From assembly GCF_026210795.1 (NCBI RefSeq), contig NC_089452.1, forward strand, positions 2,046,001 through 2,110,000: a DNA stretch of 64,000 nucleotides, read 5' to 3'. Numbering within the stretch: the stretch's first letter is position 1; each line of letters starts with the position of its first letter. The position numbers were made by a program, and so were the translations under genes. This DNA comes from Rhizophagus irregularis. Taxonomy: Eukaryota > Glomeromycota > Glomeromycetes > Glomerales > Glomeraceae. Below the pieces are notes generated by a model, which searched no databases, had not been told where the DNA came from, and saw only the letters and a program-made list of their open reading frames with translations. This document shows positions 1 through 13,104 of this stretch, piece after piece.

Positions 1-993
1 GATTTATGAAATTTTATGAAATTATCCAAAGTATTTCGCGATCTCGAAAATTTTACGTATTTTTTTGCGTATAGATATCATTAAAAGATTATTTAATTTA
101 TCAGTCTTTGAAAAAAAAAAATGAAATGATAACTAAAAATAAATCATACTTCATTAAAAATATATATAAAAATAAATTAAAATGAATTAATTTATTATTT
201 AATGAATTTCTTTTTTTAACTTCACATTTTCACGTTACGAACACAAAATTATTTTTAGATTCTCGTAACGTAAAAGATAAGGTCATTTGATTTTTTTTTT
301 TTATGGAATTTTTTTTTACGGAAATAAAAAGAAACTCAATTATTGAAGGAGTTCATCGTTTACATTGTCAAAAAAGTCAAAACAAACTTTCAAAAATGTA
401 TCCGTTAATTTCTTATTTTATTATTTTAATGATACATAGAATTTTACATTTTAATTTATTTATTTATTTAAAGAATAAGTATGACAAAGTCATGGTTTCA
501 GAAATTTCTAGACCCTAAATTTTTTAAATATACATTTATGTACATTGAATAAATATTGTAACATACAATGTGTTTCACACGTTTCACAATAGCAGTAATT
601 TTTTGAAATGTGTTACTCCGGATCAGCCTATCTTCAATGTCTCAATGAAGTGATTCTTTTCTGTATTACAAATAAATTCCGTACATTCCATACATTACTC
701 CTTAGAAAGTTTCCATATGCTGAATTATTCTATATATGGAAAATTTGCTTTGATGTCGATCATTTTTGAAAGAAAAAAATATCCAAACATTCTCATTCAT
801 TTTTCATTCAAATTGAATGCATAAAAACGTTGGCAGCTTTTTGAATCATTAGGATAATCTAATAAAAGAATAAGAAAAGTTATAAAAATGTCGGATTTTT
901 TTTTTGTCGTTGGTTTAGGAAAAAAAAAACAATTCTTTTTTCTCAATATTTAAATTTTATAGACTTAATTTATATATTATAATTTAATTCATA
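1..993. other. AT-rich intergenic, no gene seen
   Basis: This stretch is extremely AT-rich with long A and T runs. The only open frame of note (303-518, plus) starts inside a T tract and has a low-complexity, phenylalanine/isoleucine-rich composition, so I do not call it a gene. It must contain the promoter and 5' UTR of the methyltransferase gene that starts at 994, but I see no element that I can assign with confidence. Confidence 0.5.
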
Positions 994-2220
994 ATGTGTA
1001 TTTCAAGGAAAAATATAATTTATAAACCACATGATTGCGTTCCATTACCACCACCAGATTTTAATTCATTTTATCATAAAGGAAATCGTAAATACATCAA
1101 TCCATCCAGTGTAATTCCTGTTGACGATGATGAATTCGATAGAATACAACAACAACATATTATTTATTACAATGTTTGGAAGAATCATTTTTCTGCTCCC
1201 GTAAATGAATTATTAAAGACGGAAGGTACAAAAGTACTTGATGTTGGGTAAGAATATTTATATATTAAATTTAATTTTGTAAATAATTTGCAAATTTTTT
1301 AATAATCCTTTTGTATTAAATAGTTGCGGTCCTGCAATGTGGATATTAGAAATGGCGTCACTATATCCAAAATCTAGATTTACAGGCGTGGATATTGTAC
1401 CAACATACCCTATTCACACGAAACCTTTAAATGTCGAATTTCTTCAAGCAAATATAATTAAAAATGGCTTACCTTATGAAGATAATACTTTTGATTACGT
1501 ATTTTGTAGACTAGTGAATTTTTCATATACTATTAAAGATTGGAAGGTTGTTATTAACGAAATATGTAGAGTATGTAAAATTGGTGGTTATGTCGAATTT
1601 ATGGAAAAAGATGTTAAATTTGATATTAAAAATGAATATACAAAGAAAGTATTTTCTCGGTGTAAGTATTCTCATAAATAATTTTATTAATTTTACGTTA
1701 TAATATGGTATAATGTTAACCATTTTTTAATTCACTTTTTTTTTCAGTTATAAAGAATTTACAAAAAAGAAATATTGAACCAATAATTTCATTAAAGATA
1801 GAACAATATATAAAGGAAACAAATAATTTTCCAGTTATAAATCATGAAAAAAGAGATGTTCCGACAGGAGAATGGGGTGATAATGAGAATGATACATTTA
1901 AAATAGGTAAAAGTAATAATGGAATCATCAAATGGGGTGCGGAAAATATAAAAAATATAATGATAGAAGATGGTGATTATGATGAAAAGGAATGGAATCC
2001 AATCGTTAATAATTTTATGAAAGAACTTGATGAAAAACATATTTATGATAATATTCATAGAATTTTTGCTAAAAAAGAAACAGAAATTAAGGAAGTTTGT
2101 GAATGTAGAGAATGTAGACCTCCACAATCTTTACGTCAATTAGAGCATTTATCATCTACAGGACTTTTTTTCAAGTTTAAGTATCAAAGATTCAAAAAAT
2201 TTATTAAAAACATTGCATAA
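994..2220 (+). CDS. SAM-dependent methyltransferase (class I, methyltransf_11/25-like), copy 1
   Basis: Three exons, 994-1247, 1324-1661 and 1748-2220, splice in frame through canonical GTAAGA..TAG and GTAAGT..CAG introns to a protein of about 354 aa. The first splice junction falls inside the SAM-binding motif I, which becomes LDVGCGPAMW around residues 80-90. Next come the motif II acid (FTGVDIVP), a region ending NGLPYEDNTFDYVF (motif IV position) and a motif VI region INEICRVCKIGGYVEFMEKD. This is the Rossmann-fold core of a class I methyltransferase, with a C-terminal tail that ends in an Arg/Lys-rich helix. The substrate cannot be read from sequence. Two paralogues lie at 25842-27070 and 28218-29383 with the first intron in the same codon of motif I. 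The start codon at 994 is the only upstream in-frame ATG that gives the family N-terminus (a short basic segment, then PVDDDEFDRIQQQH, which the paralogues share). It looks intact. Confidence 0.88.
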
Positions 2221-2746
2221 ATTTATTGAGGAGTAACTGATAATCAGTATAGAAAATATAATTATATTGTATGTATTATTATTTAGACATTAATATAATC
2301 CATTTATGTAATACTTTATTTTAAATGCTTATTAAATAATTTAATAAATATTGTTTCTTTCCATAATAATATAATATGATCCTTTTTCCGTTAATCTAAA
2401 TTAATATCCTTTGCTATAATTCATTTAGAATATATAAAATGTCATCAATAAATCGAGATCACAAAAATTGCTGTTATAGCTTGGTAAAAATGTTTTTCGG
2501 AACCCATTTTAAGGGTCAAGATAATAAACAGGGTTATATTCTAGATAAGGAAAAATTCAGTTTTTTTCCATTAAGTTAATCATTGTCCGATGGTATCTTC
2601 AATTGTAACAATCTAAGACTAAGACTAAGAGTACACAATGTACAAAATAGATTGGCCATTAAATGCGTTAACTCGTGAAATTTTTAGATTATTCCAGATG
2701 GTCAAAACAGTGGATAGTCACTAGGTGAGAAGAACTTACGTTAGGT

Positions 2747-3611
2747 TTGTTGAAGAGTCTAATTTGTGCTCATTTCCGTTATGACACAAAAAATGAATAT
2801 ATTAGTATTTACCGTGGTGGGTATAATAAGAAAATTCATACATCATTTAAAATATCCGATAACAATGATTTAATAAAAGTGGCATGGTCTTCATATTACT
2901 GGACAAGTGTTGAATTGTTTGTCGAAAAGCTGCAACAAACTTTTTCACACTGGAGCTTTCGACATTCAACTGCTTCGGGATGCGTTCAAGCTTAATGTCT
3001 CTAACTGGAGCACTAGAAGAATTTCAAGGTCAAAGATGTGACGTATCTCAGTGTCAACAAAGCATAGACTATGTTGTATATGACTAATATAAGTTATTAT
3101 GGCGGCAAGTTACTTTACCATACATCCCCACTGCGAGCGAAGCTACCCAACGAATGTTGCACTGAGTTGTCTACTGTTTCAATGGGAAATAAAAGTTGAA
3201 TATGAAATAGTCGACTCGTTTGGCAGAGGTTCAGTCAATTGGGCTGCTGTCTTGATGAGCGATAAAATTATAGTAATTACTGAAGCGAAAAAAGACAATA
3301 TTGAGCAGGATATATCGCAGAATACAGTTCAACTGCATTCTGCTATTCAACGTAATTCGAGATTATGAAATTCCAATGAACATATTTCCACCGAATTATA
3401 TGAGATAGTAACTACTGCATTGGAATGGTTTATCATTAAAGTAATCGAAACCGACTGCATAGAGGAACCTATAGACGTTAAAATAAGTAATCTTACAACT
3501 AGAAATCTGCCGATTACAGATAAAAAACTTAGCAAAGACAAACTTCTAGAACCTGTTAAAGTTCTGTTCGGTCAAATTCTTTGGATCTTCAATGACCAAT
3601 TCCAACAATAA
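2747..3611 (+). pseudogene. decayed PD-(D/E)XK nuclease-like family gene
   Basis: The best part runs 3099-3611 in one frame, broken by a single in-frame TGA at 3366-3368; reading continues smoothly after it (NSNEHISTELYEIV...). The segment VNWAAVL..IIVITEAKKD has the shape of a restriction-endonuclease-like core, in which an acidic residue precedes an E-x-K motif. Here the expected first aspartate (VDW in the relatives I remember from Glomeromycotina) is asparagine, so catalysis would be lost. The last part (LLEPVKVLFGQILWIFNDQF) is also typical of that large family. Upstream, 2747-2995 in another frame (with an LLRDAFKLNVSNW reading nearby) may be the N-terminal half after frameshifts. Family assignment is from memory of sequence style and is moderately sure; that the gene is broken is directly visible. 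Confidence 0.5.
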
Positions 3612-3692
3612 TATCTATGATAGTACAACAATAATGGACGAGCCGTATCAACAATGACATGTATATGATATATATATTTACATATATCTTAC

Positions 3693-3772
3693 ATATATCG
3701 GGTACCCGATTTTCTGCATTAATACTACACATATCGGATACATATCTGATACATATTTGCTACCCGATATAT
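3693..3772. repeat. 80-bp inverted-repeat (foldback) element
   Basis: A perfect 12-bp inverted repeat, ATATATCGGGTA at 3693-3704 and TACCCGATATAT at 3761-3772, bounds a sequence with further CGGATACATAT/CTGATACATAT repeats. It could fold into a hairpin. It may be a short MITE or the remnant of a terminal repeat. No clear target duplication was found. Confidence 0.45.
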
Positions 3773-5760
3773 TGGTTTTTGACCAGTGCAGTGTGCTCGA
3801 GTGCCTTCATACGTGATTGATTGCAGGTGAAACAGGGGACATAGTAATTGATGACAGCGATCAGGAAAAGTATAATCCAATTATTTGGCAGTGTTTTTCC
3901 GAAATACTTGTACCATCCTTCGATTTTTCAGTCTTACGATATCACTACAACTTATGTTTTTAACACCCTTCAGGTAATTTAGTATAGTATAAGCTCAGAT
4001 CAACACAAAAAAAATAAAGTCAGAAGTTATTTAATAAGGCGATAGACATACATCGTCTTAGTATTAAGGCAAAGTAATCTACGACCCAATTATCTGAGAA
4101 TTTGCGAGTTAATGATACAAGTTATGAAGAATGTCAGAATTTTTTTATTGAAAAAAGTAAGCAACATCTTTCATCAGAACTAACATTGTATATTTTTTAG
4201 TAGTACAAATTACCAGTTCCCTTTCATGACAGAAAATAAACCGTGAAATTAATCTTCAAAAAAAGTTGATTACAAAGAGAGGCCTCCAACAAGAAAGTAC
4301 CACGCAAATAGACCAGTAAGTATATATTGAATTATCTGAAAGAAATTCTGGTGGAATTGCTGGCAATAAGTTATCTGAATAAAAGACGTATAAAGAAATT
4401 ATTTACTTTTACTTACATGTGCGATTCTTTGGACCGTTCTTTTGAACTATGGTTTACTGACACCATCGTTATCACTTCAGAAAGCTCCAACCAATCTCTT
4501 TCTCTTCGTTACCATCATCATTACATCATCATTATGTTGTTACATGATTCGTAGTCAAGTTGCTACTATTAGATAAACGAAAATGCAACAGTACATTACG
4601 AATTAATGTGTCACATTGCCAAGCAAGGCATTTCACGAATACCCTAAACATATATTTTTTGTAACATTAATCAGAGAGATGTTATTGTGTTATCCACTCA
4701 AAAAAATGACTGAATCGGAATGAAGGTCTTAAAAAAAAATTAAGAATGACATCTTGCAACAAACACATACCACCATAATTTCCTAAATAAAATAACTTCA
4801 AAGTATTTATGAAAATCAAACGTTCTTTGAGTAGTGATACCAAAGGGAAACAATTTAACCAAAGTCTGTTATTGCATTATCAAGAGACGTGATCGAGATT
4901 ATCATTTCACCTGAGAAAAATGTGGCATAGCCGAAGACCAGAAAAACTTCAGCAGGTGTGACCGCTGAAAGAAAATATGGCACAGGATACCAAGTCCCGA
5001 CTGCTTCGCATGGAGCAGTGATTTCGTTTGTAAAACTTTAGTATGCATCAAACTTTTCTTTGCGATTGCAAAACATGCGGTTACATTATTTTTTTTGATT
5101 TGTTCTTATTTAATAATGTGTTGGTTATATTTTTTTGGAGCCTTTTCAGTTTTCATTATCACAATGATTTTCATATCTATACTATCTCTTCATGTTTGAA
5201 CCTACACACGTTGATTCAATGGACAAGTAATACGAGTTAGTAAACATGCAGATAAATGAGACATACTAGTGGCTATTCTCGGCGTACAACATTTTATCGA
5301 ACAATATGGCCAAATTTGTTATTCACAATAATCTGCATAATCTATCATTTATCAGGATGTTTTATTTTGAGTATACTACAGTAAATCACAATGAGTCAGC
5401 TAAATTGTAACTATAGGAATGTTACACTACCCAATTCAAAGTTGATTCAGATAAAAAGGATGGAAAATTTTTCATTATGATGTCCACTTTCAGGCAATTT
5501 GTAACTATTGTAATTTGAACTCATCACTTTTTGTAGAATCCAAAATATATACAATATAAACATAGTTGTCGACATAAAAAGGACTTCACATGAAAATAGT
5601 TTCTTCTGTATCAATAACCATCCCACTTGTCTTGACCATTAATAGTCTATCATGGTGTAGTGTGTAACAACTGTAACATATACACTATTGCGACTTGTAT
5701 GCGGTGTCACATGGAGTAATACAACCAAAAAAGTATAGTATGTCACGTGAAATAATCTCC
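3773..5760. other. gene-free stretch
   Basis: No convincing coding region on either strand. Open frames at 4327-4554 and 5043-5240 have no recognisable motif or codon pattern. Base composition is less extreme than in the AT-rich intergenic DNA nearby, so old decayed coding or transposon sequence is possible, but nothing can be named. Confidence 0.45.
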
Positions 5761-6006
5761 CACGAAGAAAGGAATCACTCATGAAGAAAGAAACCAACTA
5801 TGAAGAAAGAAACCAACTCACGAAGAAAGAAACCAACTCATGAAGAAAGAAATCAACCCACAAAGAAAGAAACCAACCCACAAAGAAAGAAAGAAAGAAA
5901 TCAACCCATAAAGAAAGGAATCAACCCACAAAGAAAGAAATCAACTCACAAAGAAAGAAATCAACCCATGAAGAAAAAAACAACTCACGAAAAGGAAATA
6001 ACTTAC
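5761..6006 (+). repeat. purine-rich minisatellite, about 20-bp unit
   Basis: About a dozen degenerate copies of a roughly 20-bp unit, AAAGAAAGAAATCAACCCAC with variants (CACGAAG.., CATGAAG..). The strand is strongly purine-biased. An open frame across it (5800-6024) encodes only a Lys/Thr/Asn/Pro repeat and is judged to be a by-product of the repeat. Confidence 0.85.
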
Positions 6007-6451
6007 AAAAGAACTGATTTATAAAAAGAAAAAAAAGTCTTAAACTGATTTATTACAAAAAAAATGAAACTAGTATCTACAAAAGCAAAAAAAATCTAGA
6101 ATCAATCTACAAAAAAAAGAAACTGAACTATCCTAATTTTTTTAAAGTAATAAAGGGAATAAAAAAACTAAAATTTATATAAAAGTAAAATAGCAAGAAA
6201 TAAAGAAATAAAATCAATTTTTTTTTTAAAAAAAAAGGAGGGTGATGAAGTTAGGAAAATGAAAAAGCTATTTTATCTTATGATAAAGGTTAAAGGGGGC
6301 AACTAAGTCAAAAAAAAAACATTTTTTATATGAACAAAGAAATTATTTTTTTTAAAAAAAGTAGCAAGTAGGAATAAAAGAATAAAATCATGAAGATAAA
6401 TAAAATGATAAATAAGAGAAAAAAATAAAATTTTTTGTAGTATTTTATCAA

Positions 6452-7102
6452 TTGAATGTTTTAGAATCCATTCATATCCTTCATTGTCATTCTTTAAATT
6501 CTGATTTTGTTCAACAAATTATTAAGATTATTAAACCTTTTAAATTGAGATCTCTGTTTATGGATGAAATATTACATGTAGTATCATTACAACTATTACA
6601 AAAATGTGGTGATTATTTAGAAAATTGAATATTGATAATTTTAATGTTTATCTGTTAATTGAAAATATTGGACAAACTATTAATTATATTACTAATGGTT
6701 TGAATGATTTTGATCCTAATTGTCAATATTTAAGTAAAATCATATTACAAAATTTAGGACAAGTTCTTCCTTCTAAATTAAAATATTTACATTTAGATCT
6801 TTTATTTAGTACAGATGATTTTAAAATGTTCTTGATAGATTTTCAAAATACCTTGTTAAGAAATTTCTGATTAGTGATGTGACGTATGATTTATACCATG
6901 AAGGTATCTTATTTTATACAAAGGAATATATTATGAAGAAGAAAAGGGTTAAATATTTGGCTATTACATTCAATAATTATTATGAATTGGTATTAATTTG
7001 AAATATGAAGCAATGGAACTTGGATTATATAATATTATTGTTAAAAAATATTTTGATTTATATATTAATATTGATAATATTATTTACAATATTAATCAAT
7101 AA
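6452..7102 (+). pseudogene. F-box/LRR-like family protein, frameshifted remnant
   Basis: Reading across three frames gives a continuous leucine-rich protein tail. 6452-6628 contains VLESIHILHCHSLNSDFVQQ and FKLRSLFMDEIL and ends at a TGA. The frame then shifts by one base at about 6622-6630 to NIDNFNVYLLIENIGQ..LPSKLKYLHLDL up to 6868, shifts again to KFLISDV..ILFYTKEYIMKKKRVKYLAI, and ends with a segment containing LGLYNIIVKKYFDLYINI up to the stop at 7100-7102. In the Glomeromycotina this pattern belongs to the hugely expanded F-box-like family (substrate receptors of SCF ubiquitin ligases), but no N-terminal F-box is visible here. The frame breaks are seen directly; the family name is recognition without a search. 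Confidence 0.55.
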
Positions 7103-9139
7103 AACACCATTGTTTGATGTTACTCAATTTAATAATGTATATTTTAATTTATTAACAATTTATAAATGTAAAAATAGTGACAAAGACTTCAAAGTGCTAA
7201 TCAATCCTAACAATTATCTAATAGTTTTATATTATGGCACGAGTTTTCATATTTTTTCATATACACAATTATTATACAGAGGATAGCTTAAACATGACAT
7301 CGAATTTTTTTAATTATATAGATAACGAAGTAAAAAAACGTTTTAAGCATAAAAATCGGATGATCATAATAAATACACTCGTATTATAAAGCATTAGAAA
7401 ATGATTTTTCTGTTACCAATATTGTGACTTATTACGTACATTGATCTTCTTTTCAAGCCTTTAAAATACTTTGTTAAATAGTCTAAACCAAAGCTTAGCT
7501 CACTTGTAATGCGTATATTAAGAAATTCTTGCCATTATTAGTTCTGAGAGTATTATAACTAAAATATTTTTTTTAAATATGCAATACAAGTTATTTATTG
7601 TTTTCTTGAAAAAGCAATATTTGCGGAATTGAAAATCATTTATAAATGTCAATTAAAAAATCTCTTTCTGATTTCTGATTTCCAATAAAAAAGTTAAATT
7701 ACGAACACGTCAGAGTAAAAAAAAAAATTATCCAATTAGATAATAAAAAAATTTAATTAACCCTTTATACAGGATCAAATTTTCACAAAATTTGATAAAT
7801 TATATTATTGTGCCACAATTAATGGTTAATGACTAACCTTGCATCAGCCCCATCAGTCTTAGCCTCATATATTTGTTTGCTTAATTAAAACAAATACTAA
7901 GCTTCAATTTATCCGAATTACAGCCTCTTTCTGACAATATATTTATTATTATAATATGAAAATAAATACTTGTTTTTACTAATATTAATATTTATTAATT
8001 TTTATTTTCGAATAATGAAATAAATGTATTATCACATGTAAAGACTACTCGGGTTACTTCTAAACACTACAAAAGCCTTCATAAGCCTCAAATGCAGTAC
8101 AGCCGATTATGTAATTACAAAATCCATACTTGCTATAAATAAGGTCTCACTTGGTACCTCAAAAAAAAGAGTACACTAATTTTTATTACAGTTACCTGAA
8201 ATTTTTTTCATTGCTTAAAAAAAGACTACTCTGATTCTAATCATTAAATTTAAAAAATAAATGCCTTTATAATAACAACTTACTTTAAAATTCTATAATA
8301 TCATTTCACTAAATTTACAGCCATAAGTTTTAAATGATTCTATGATTGATTAATGACCGTCCAATCTTAAATTAACAAATCAACTAGTATTCCAAAATTT
8401 CTTACCAGATTAGAAAATATGATTCCATAAATAAAAAAGAAAACATCAATATTGAGAAAGATCATAATATACAGAATAAGTATTTAAACATGTTTAAATC
8501 ATTGATGTAAATGAAGCCTATCAATCAATTATTAACATAATATCAAAACAAACCAGATCTACTGCTGACGAAAGACATTAAAATGGAAAGACAATAACCA
8601 TACATTAATTATTATATATGCAGTTGCCACCGGATGGGATGTTCTTGCCCTATTATATACGATCAACATCGGCAATCCTCCGATGGTACTTCTCTCAATC
8701 AACAGAAGAGATGGCTGTTTCAACATTTAACCCAATTGGCGAACTGGATACTGATTTTAGTGGGAACCGAAAAGATAATGCCAGCAGTAATAAATGCGGC
8801 ATGGAAAACACAGAACCTACATATTATATTTGTATATGCATTAATAAGCATAATTAGAATATCTCACAATGAATATTTGTATAATTTCATAAAATATAGT
8901 ATTTGGATATACTGTAAATAATTGATGTTATATTCTTTTTAGTCAGTTAGTAAGACAATATAATAATCAAACAAAATACAAAAAAACTTGTTACAAATAT
9001 TTCACATGTTAAAGAACTTTAATTTAAATAGAAATGGGAAATATTGAAACTTGATTGGAAGACAAGATTTGATTTACTAAAAAGACATGAGATTATCACA
9101 AGTTCATAACAGCTAGAGATATAATTCCTTCTTTAGGTT
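7103..9139. other. gene-free stretch
   Basis: AT-rich sequence with many stops in all frames. Overlapping frames at 8618-8857 and 8634-8921 have an unusually balanced composition (for example LPPDGMFLPYYIRSTSAIL) and might be an exon or an old element, but I recognise nothing in them. Confidence 0.4.
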
Positions 9140-9391
9140 AATACTATTTGTACTACAATTTTTACTAAATTTGGTACTTATGAGTTTAAAGTTATGCCCT
9201 TTGGATTATGCAACAAACAATGGATAAAGTTCTATGGGATCAAAGAAAAATTTGTCCTAGTATATCTAGATGATGTGATAATTTATTCAAAAACATCTAA
9301 GTCAAGAACACAACAATTTGTAAGTCAAAGTACAACAAGAAATGCACAAGTTGTTAGAGTTGTTGTTAGGGACCATAACAGCAATGAATAA
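9140..9391 (+). pseudogene. Ty3/gypsy reverse transcriptase fragment
   Basis: The frame reads ...FTKFGTYEFKVMPFGLCN, then loses about 20-30 residues and resumes with VLVYLDDVIIYSKTSK. These are two landmark blocks of a Ty3/gypsy reverse transcriptase: the MPFGL block and the YLDD catalytic box with IIYSKT. The intervening palm sequence is deleted, so this is a dead fragment. It is not part of the minus-strand gypsy element at 45-61 kb, whose catalytic box reads YIDD. Confidence 0.8.
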
Positions 9392-12300
9392 ACTTTGCAA
9401 ACTAATTGTTTTTTATTGTCATTTTTAAAAATTTATTTATGGAAAATATATAAAGCTTTATAAATATTCAACACTTAACATCATCTAATAGAGTAGAATA
9501 TATCAACAAAATGTCTTCTATATTCTGTCAAAATATACCAAGATGATAGAATGTTGCAATATGACACAAACATAGTAATTATATACAAGTTACTACAAGT
9601 TTCATATGGTTATTATGATCAGATTTAGATCCTTGTTCCAATATTAAAGTGGATTCATAGGCAGATGCTTAAGATGCTGGGAATATGACAGTCTCCTCTT
9701 TATCTCAGTCTCTACTTTCTAGTATACTTTTAATAAATGGGTATCACTTGTTGAAAAATTTCACACCATAAATATTGATGAGATAATAGAAATTCATAAA
9801 ATCATGTTAACATGGATGAGAACATTGAAAGAAATGCTATGAATTTGAATTTCTATATTTAAATATATTCAAGATAGTTTACTTACAGTTAAATGAATAT
9901 TATTAAAAAAGCTATAAAACATTTATTGTTTTATTCTACCCAAGTGAATATGAAACAGGCCATCATCTACTAAGGCTTAAGACTATTGAAATTCCTACAA
10001 CACAAAACATTTATTGTTAGATATTTCAAGCATAAATATATTTAATTTACCATATGAATGCTTAAAAGCATTTTCTCTATATTTTATTGCCAATAAATCA
10101 GCAGAAACAACCTGTCTCTTTCAAGTGATCTTTTACAAACCTATTACTTGAGAAACAATACCATCTTAAACTAAAGATACATGATGTATAAAGTAATAAT
10201 GCTATAATGGATTTCAGGGAGATTATAAGAGAAATTATGCAAAATCTGCAACATTACCATTCTTATATATATATATTTCTCCCTGTGTAAATTTTTTTGA
10301 AACAATGTTTCTTTTTCTATTTTATAAAAGTAAGTGACTAAATAATATTTAATTTTATTTTATCATTTTTTTTATTAATTTTTTTTTTAATAATACATTA
10401 TTAGAACTCTGGAAAGGTGCAATAATATTTGATATAATTTAGCATTTTAATATGAAGATGGAAGATTTCGTAAGCACATATTTTCCATGGGGAAATATAC
10501 CTGTTGAATTCAAGCGTATATACTGATAACAGCTTTTGACTTACTAGAAGGATTGTAAGTTACTATTAGTGTAATTAGCCATAGGTATTGCATATTCATG
10601 CTTACATTCATTCAATAGCTGGACATCTGCTACATATATCAATATATATTATCATCCTTTATACATGCAGAAAAAAACTATCAGAAATAACTGAAAAATA
10701 TAATACTATTAACAAATGACTTTCTTGCACTAGAATCAAATACTGGGCAATGGAAAACCAAGTGGAAGAAATGCAAAATAAAGTTGCCAAATATGAAGGA
10801 CAATGAATTGAATTCCAAGACAAAATATGTGAAACTTCAATATAATAACCCCTTCAAGAGAGAAATACTTATATAAACTTGTAAACTTGACAGAATATAT
10901 TCATACTAGTAATTATGTAACTAAAGTAATTGGAAAAAATTATCAAAAAGAGAAAGTCCAAATAAAATGTTGGCAATTATATCAGATAATGCAATGTGCT
11001 ACCTTTATTATATAGAAAAGTGGTTGTTTATGATTAAAGTATTTGGAATGTGCACCTTAGATTTCAATACCATTTGTGGATATCATAGATGACATTCTAA
11101 TTTAACTATACTATAAATTTTCTTCTTGATATAATTCCAATAAATGGATGGGCATTATTATATGAAATTGAGTAAATTAAATTGGGGTCTAGTTGCTACA
11201 TAGTTCATATAACTTTTCTTGGATAGCAAATAGTAAAATAATCTTTTAAAGTACCAAACTGAAATTGATAATTTAATACAAGAAACTAGAATATACAGTA
11301 TATTTTATTGGTCCTATCAATATTTGCTCAACATGAGTATGATAATTAAGGATGAATATTTATTAAACTCTGGCAAGAAAGAGTTAACATAAAAACATAG
11401 AATTAGATGATGCTAATTATTACTATCCAGAAGAAGTTGATAATAATTTGTTCTAAAGAATTTTTTTAAAATAATTTGTCATTGGAATTTGATAAGACAA
11501 GTAAGACAAACAAATAAATCACTCTAAATCTTGATGAAAAAGTAATACTACCTTTAAATAATTTAATATGTACTTTTTAACTTTAAATAAACAATTTGCT
11601 TTCTGACTTCTGAGGCACCTTCAAAATGACACAAACGCACCTCCTGTAAATTCCCGTGATATAGTTGTATCAAACTATGACTTCCCAAGTGAAGTACACG
11701 ACGAAGACTTCCATTATAGCAGATTTATAGCAGGTTTTGTTCAGGAAAAAGAAAAGTACAAAATTTCACTGAAAAATCTTATATAACAAAAAACTTTGAA
11801 TTACTTCCAGACAGATTAGCAGAAATTAAATATTAAGGATTGGAACATCATTATTGAGAAGACTTGTGAAAGCAATATGTTCAGATTTAATATTTTACAA
11901 ATTAAGATACAAATAATATAGTACTTTTTTCATAACTATAGAAAAAATCAAGTATTAGGCATTCTTTAGTATTGTTTTTTACATATTATGATTTATTTCC
12001 AGAATCTTAATTCTTGAACAAACTATTTTGATTTTCAATTTTTTATTATGCTACAGTAATTAAATATTTTTGTTGATTTTTATATAATGATAAGCTATTC
12101 AAACTTAAGACTAAATTCATTTAGAGTTGCCAATTCAGAATATATGACCTTTCTACTCAGTTACAAAAGAATTAATAATTACAGATTATTAATAGGTATA
12201 TTAGGATTAGATTCAATTAGATCAAATTTTTCTTATTGAGATAATAATATTTATATTAAAAAATGTGATTGGGTTGCACAGCCAAGTCACAACAATAATT

Positions 12301-12400
12301 TAAAAGCTTTGAAACAAGAAATTTAAGAAATTTTTATAGTTGAATATACTATACTAATTAAATAGCAAAGGTTGAAAACTTATCCAAACATTAAAAAAGA
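9392..12400. other. gene-free stretch, probably old retroelement
   Basis: No intact coding region. The fragment before it (RT) and the zinc knuckle after it suggest degraded retroelement sequence. A short run around 10741-10806 reads like a coiled coil (MENQVEEMQNKVAKYEGQ) before a stop. I could not define LTRs. Confidence 0.4.
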
Positions 12401-12404
12401 GTAT

Positions 12405-12510
12405 TTGGGTCGATGCTGTCAGTGTTGGCTGGAAAATCACTAATCTAAAGATTGTCTTTTAAGTAAAGAAAATAGCCATCCAACTCCTTTTAAAAAAAAT
12501 TTTTTAAACC
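12405..12510 (+). pseudogene. Gag-type CCHC zinc-knuckle remnant
   Basis: In the frame starting with CGA at 12411, the reading is CCQCWLENH*SKDC, which has the C-x2-C-x4-H-x4-C spacing of a retroviral-type zinc knuckle (12414-12455). A TAA stop occupies one of the spacer positions. It is followed by a segment containing PFKKNFLNP. A related knuckle with the same tail (PFKKNFLKP) lies at about 18318-18430, so the two are remnants of one Gag family on either side of the TTAA transposon. Confidence 0.6.
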
Positions 12511-12742
12511 CAACAGAGAAAATGTATCTAATAAACATATTTTACTATCTCATCAATATTGATTATTTAAAAGTATAGATAATATATTTGATGATGAAAT
12601 TTACATTATTTTGAAAAATGAAAAAGATTTTGAGCCAATTTCAATATTACAAGTCACTTATAGGAATACCAGTTAGTATGATTACAATAGAAATGTCACC
12701 TAATAAATAATCCAAGATGGATTGGGACCTATAAAAGTGTAA

Positions 12743-12970
12743 TTGAGTTTGCTTAAACTTGGAACTCATAAAAATCTTGATGTTGAATTTCATAATAAGA
12801 TCTGGGCTGAAGAATTATGGGAAGCCCAGAAATTAATTATTGATCAACAACGAAAAATAGAAGGAGTTGTCTTTGCAATATTAAAATACCCTACAGACTT
12901 TGAGAATAGCCTGTCCAATAAGGTTAATCAAATTATTAATAGCAGTATAAAGAAATTAGTTAATTCGTGA
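12743..12970 (+). pseudogene. ORF remnant interrupted by TTAA transposon
   Basis: A 75-codon frame with a normal coding composition (motifs such as HNKIWAEELWEAQKLI). It runs straight into the left target duplication of the transposon at 12960 and stops three codons later, inside the terminal repeat. It is probably part of an older retroelement ORF into which the transposon inserted. Function not recognised. Confidence 0.4.
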
Positions 12971-12976
12971 TCCGCC
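12964..12976 (+). repeat. left terminal inverted repeat, transposon A
   Basis: Thirteen bases identical to the reverse complement of 17211-17223, immediately after a TTAA duplication at 12960-12963. Confidence 0.85.
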
Positions 12977-13104
12977 TGTGAAACATAAAAAATTTGATAA
13001 ATTTATTAATGATCGGCGGTGATAATTGTTATATGAAAATTTGCTTCGCGTCTGAATCTCTCATTTCTTAAAATTACTAGCCTTTAAAAACCGCGTTTAT
13101 AACA

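Noticed and set aside
5800-6024. Lys/Thr/Asn-rich 74-aa ORF
   Set aside because: It is a translation of a purine-rich 20-bp minisatellite; its composition follows the repeat and there is no gene context.
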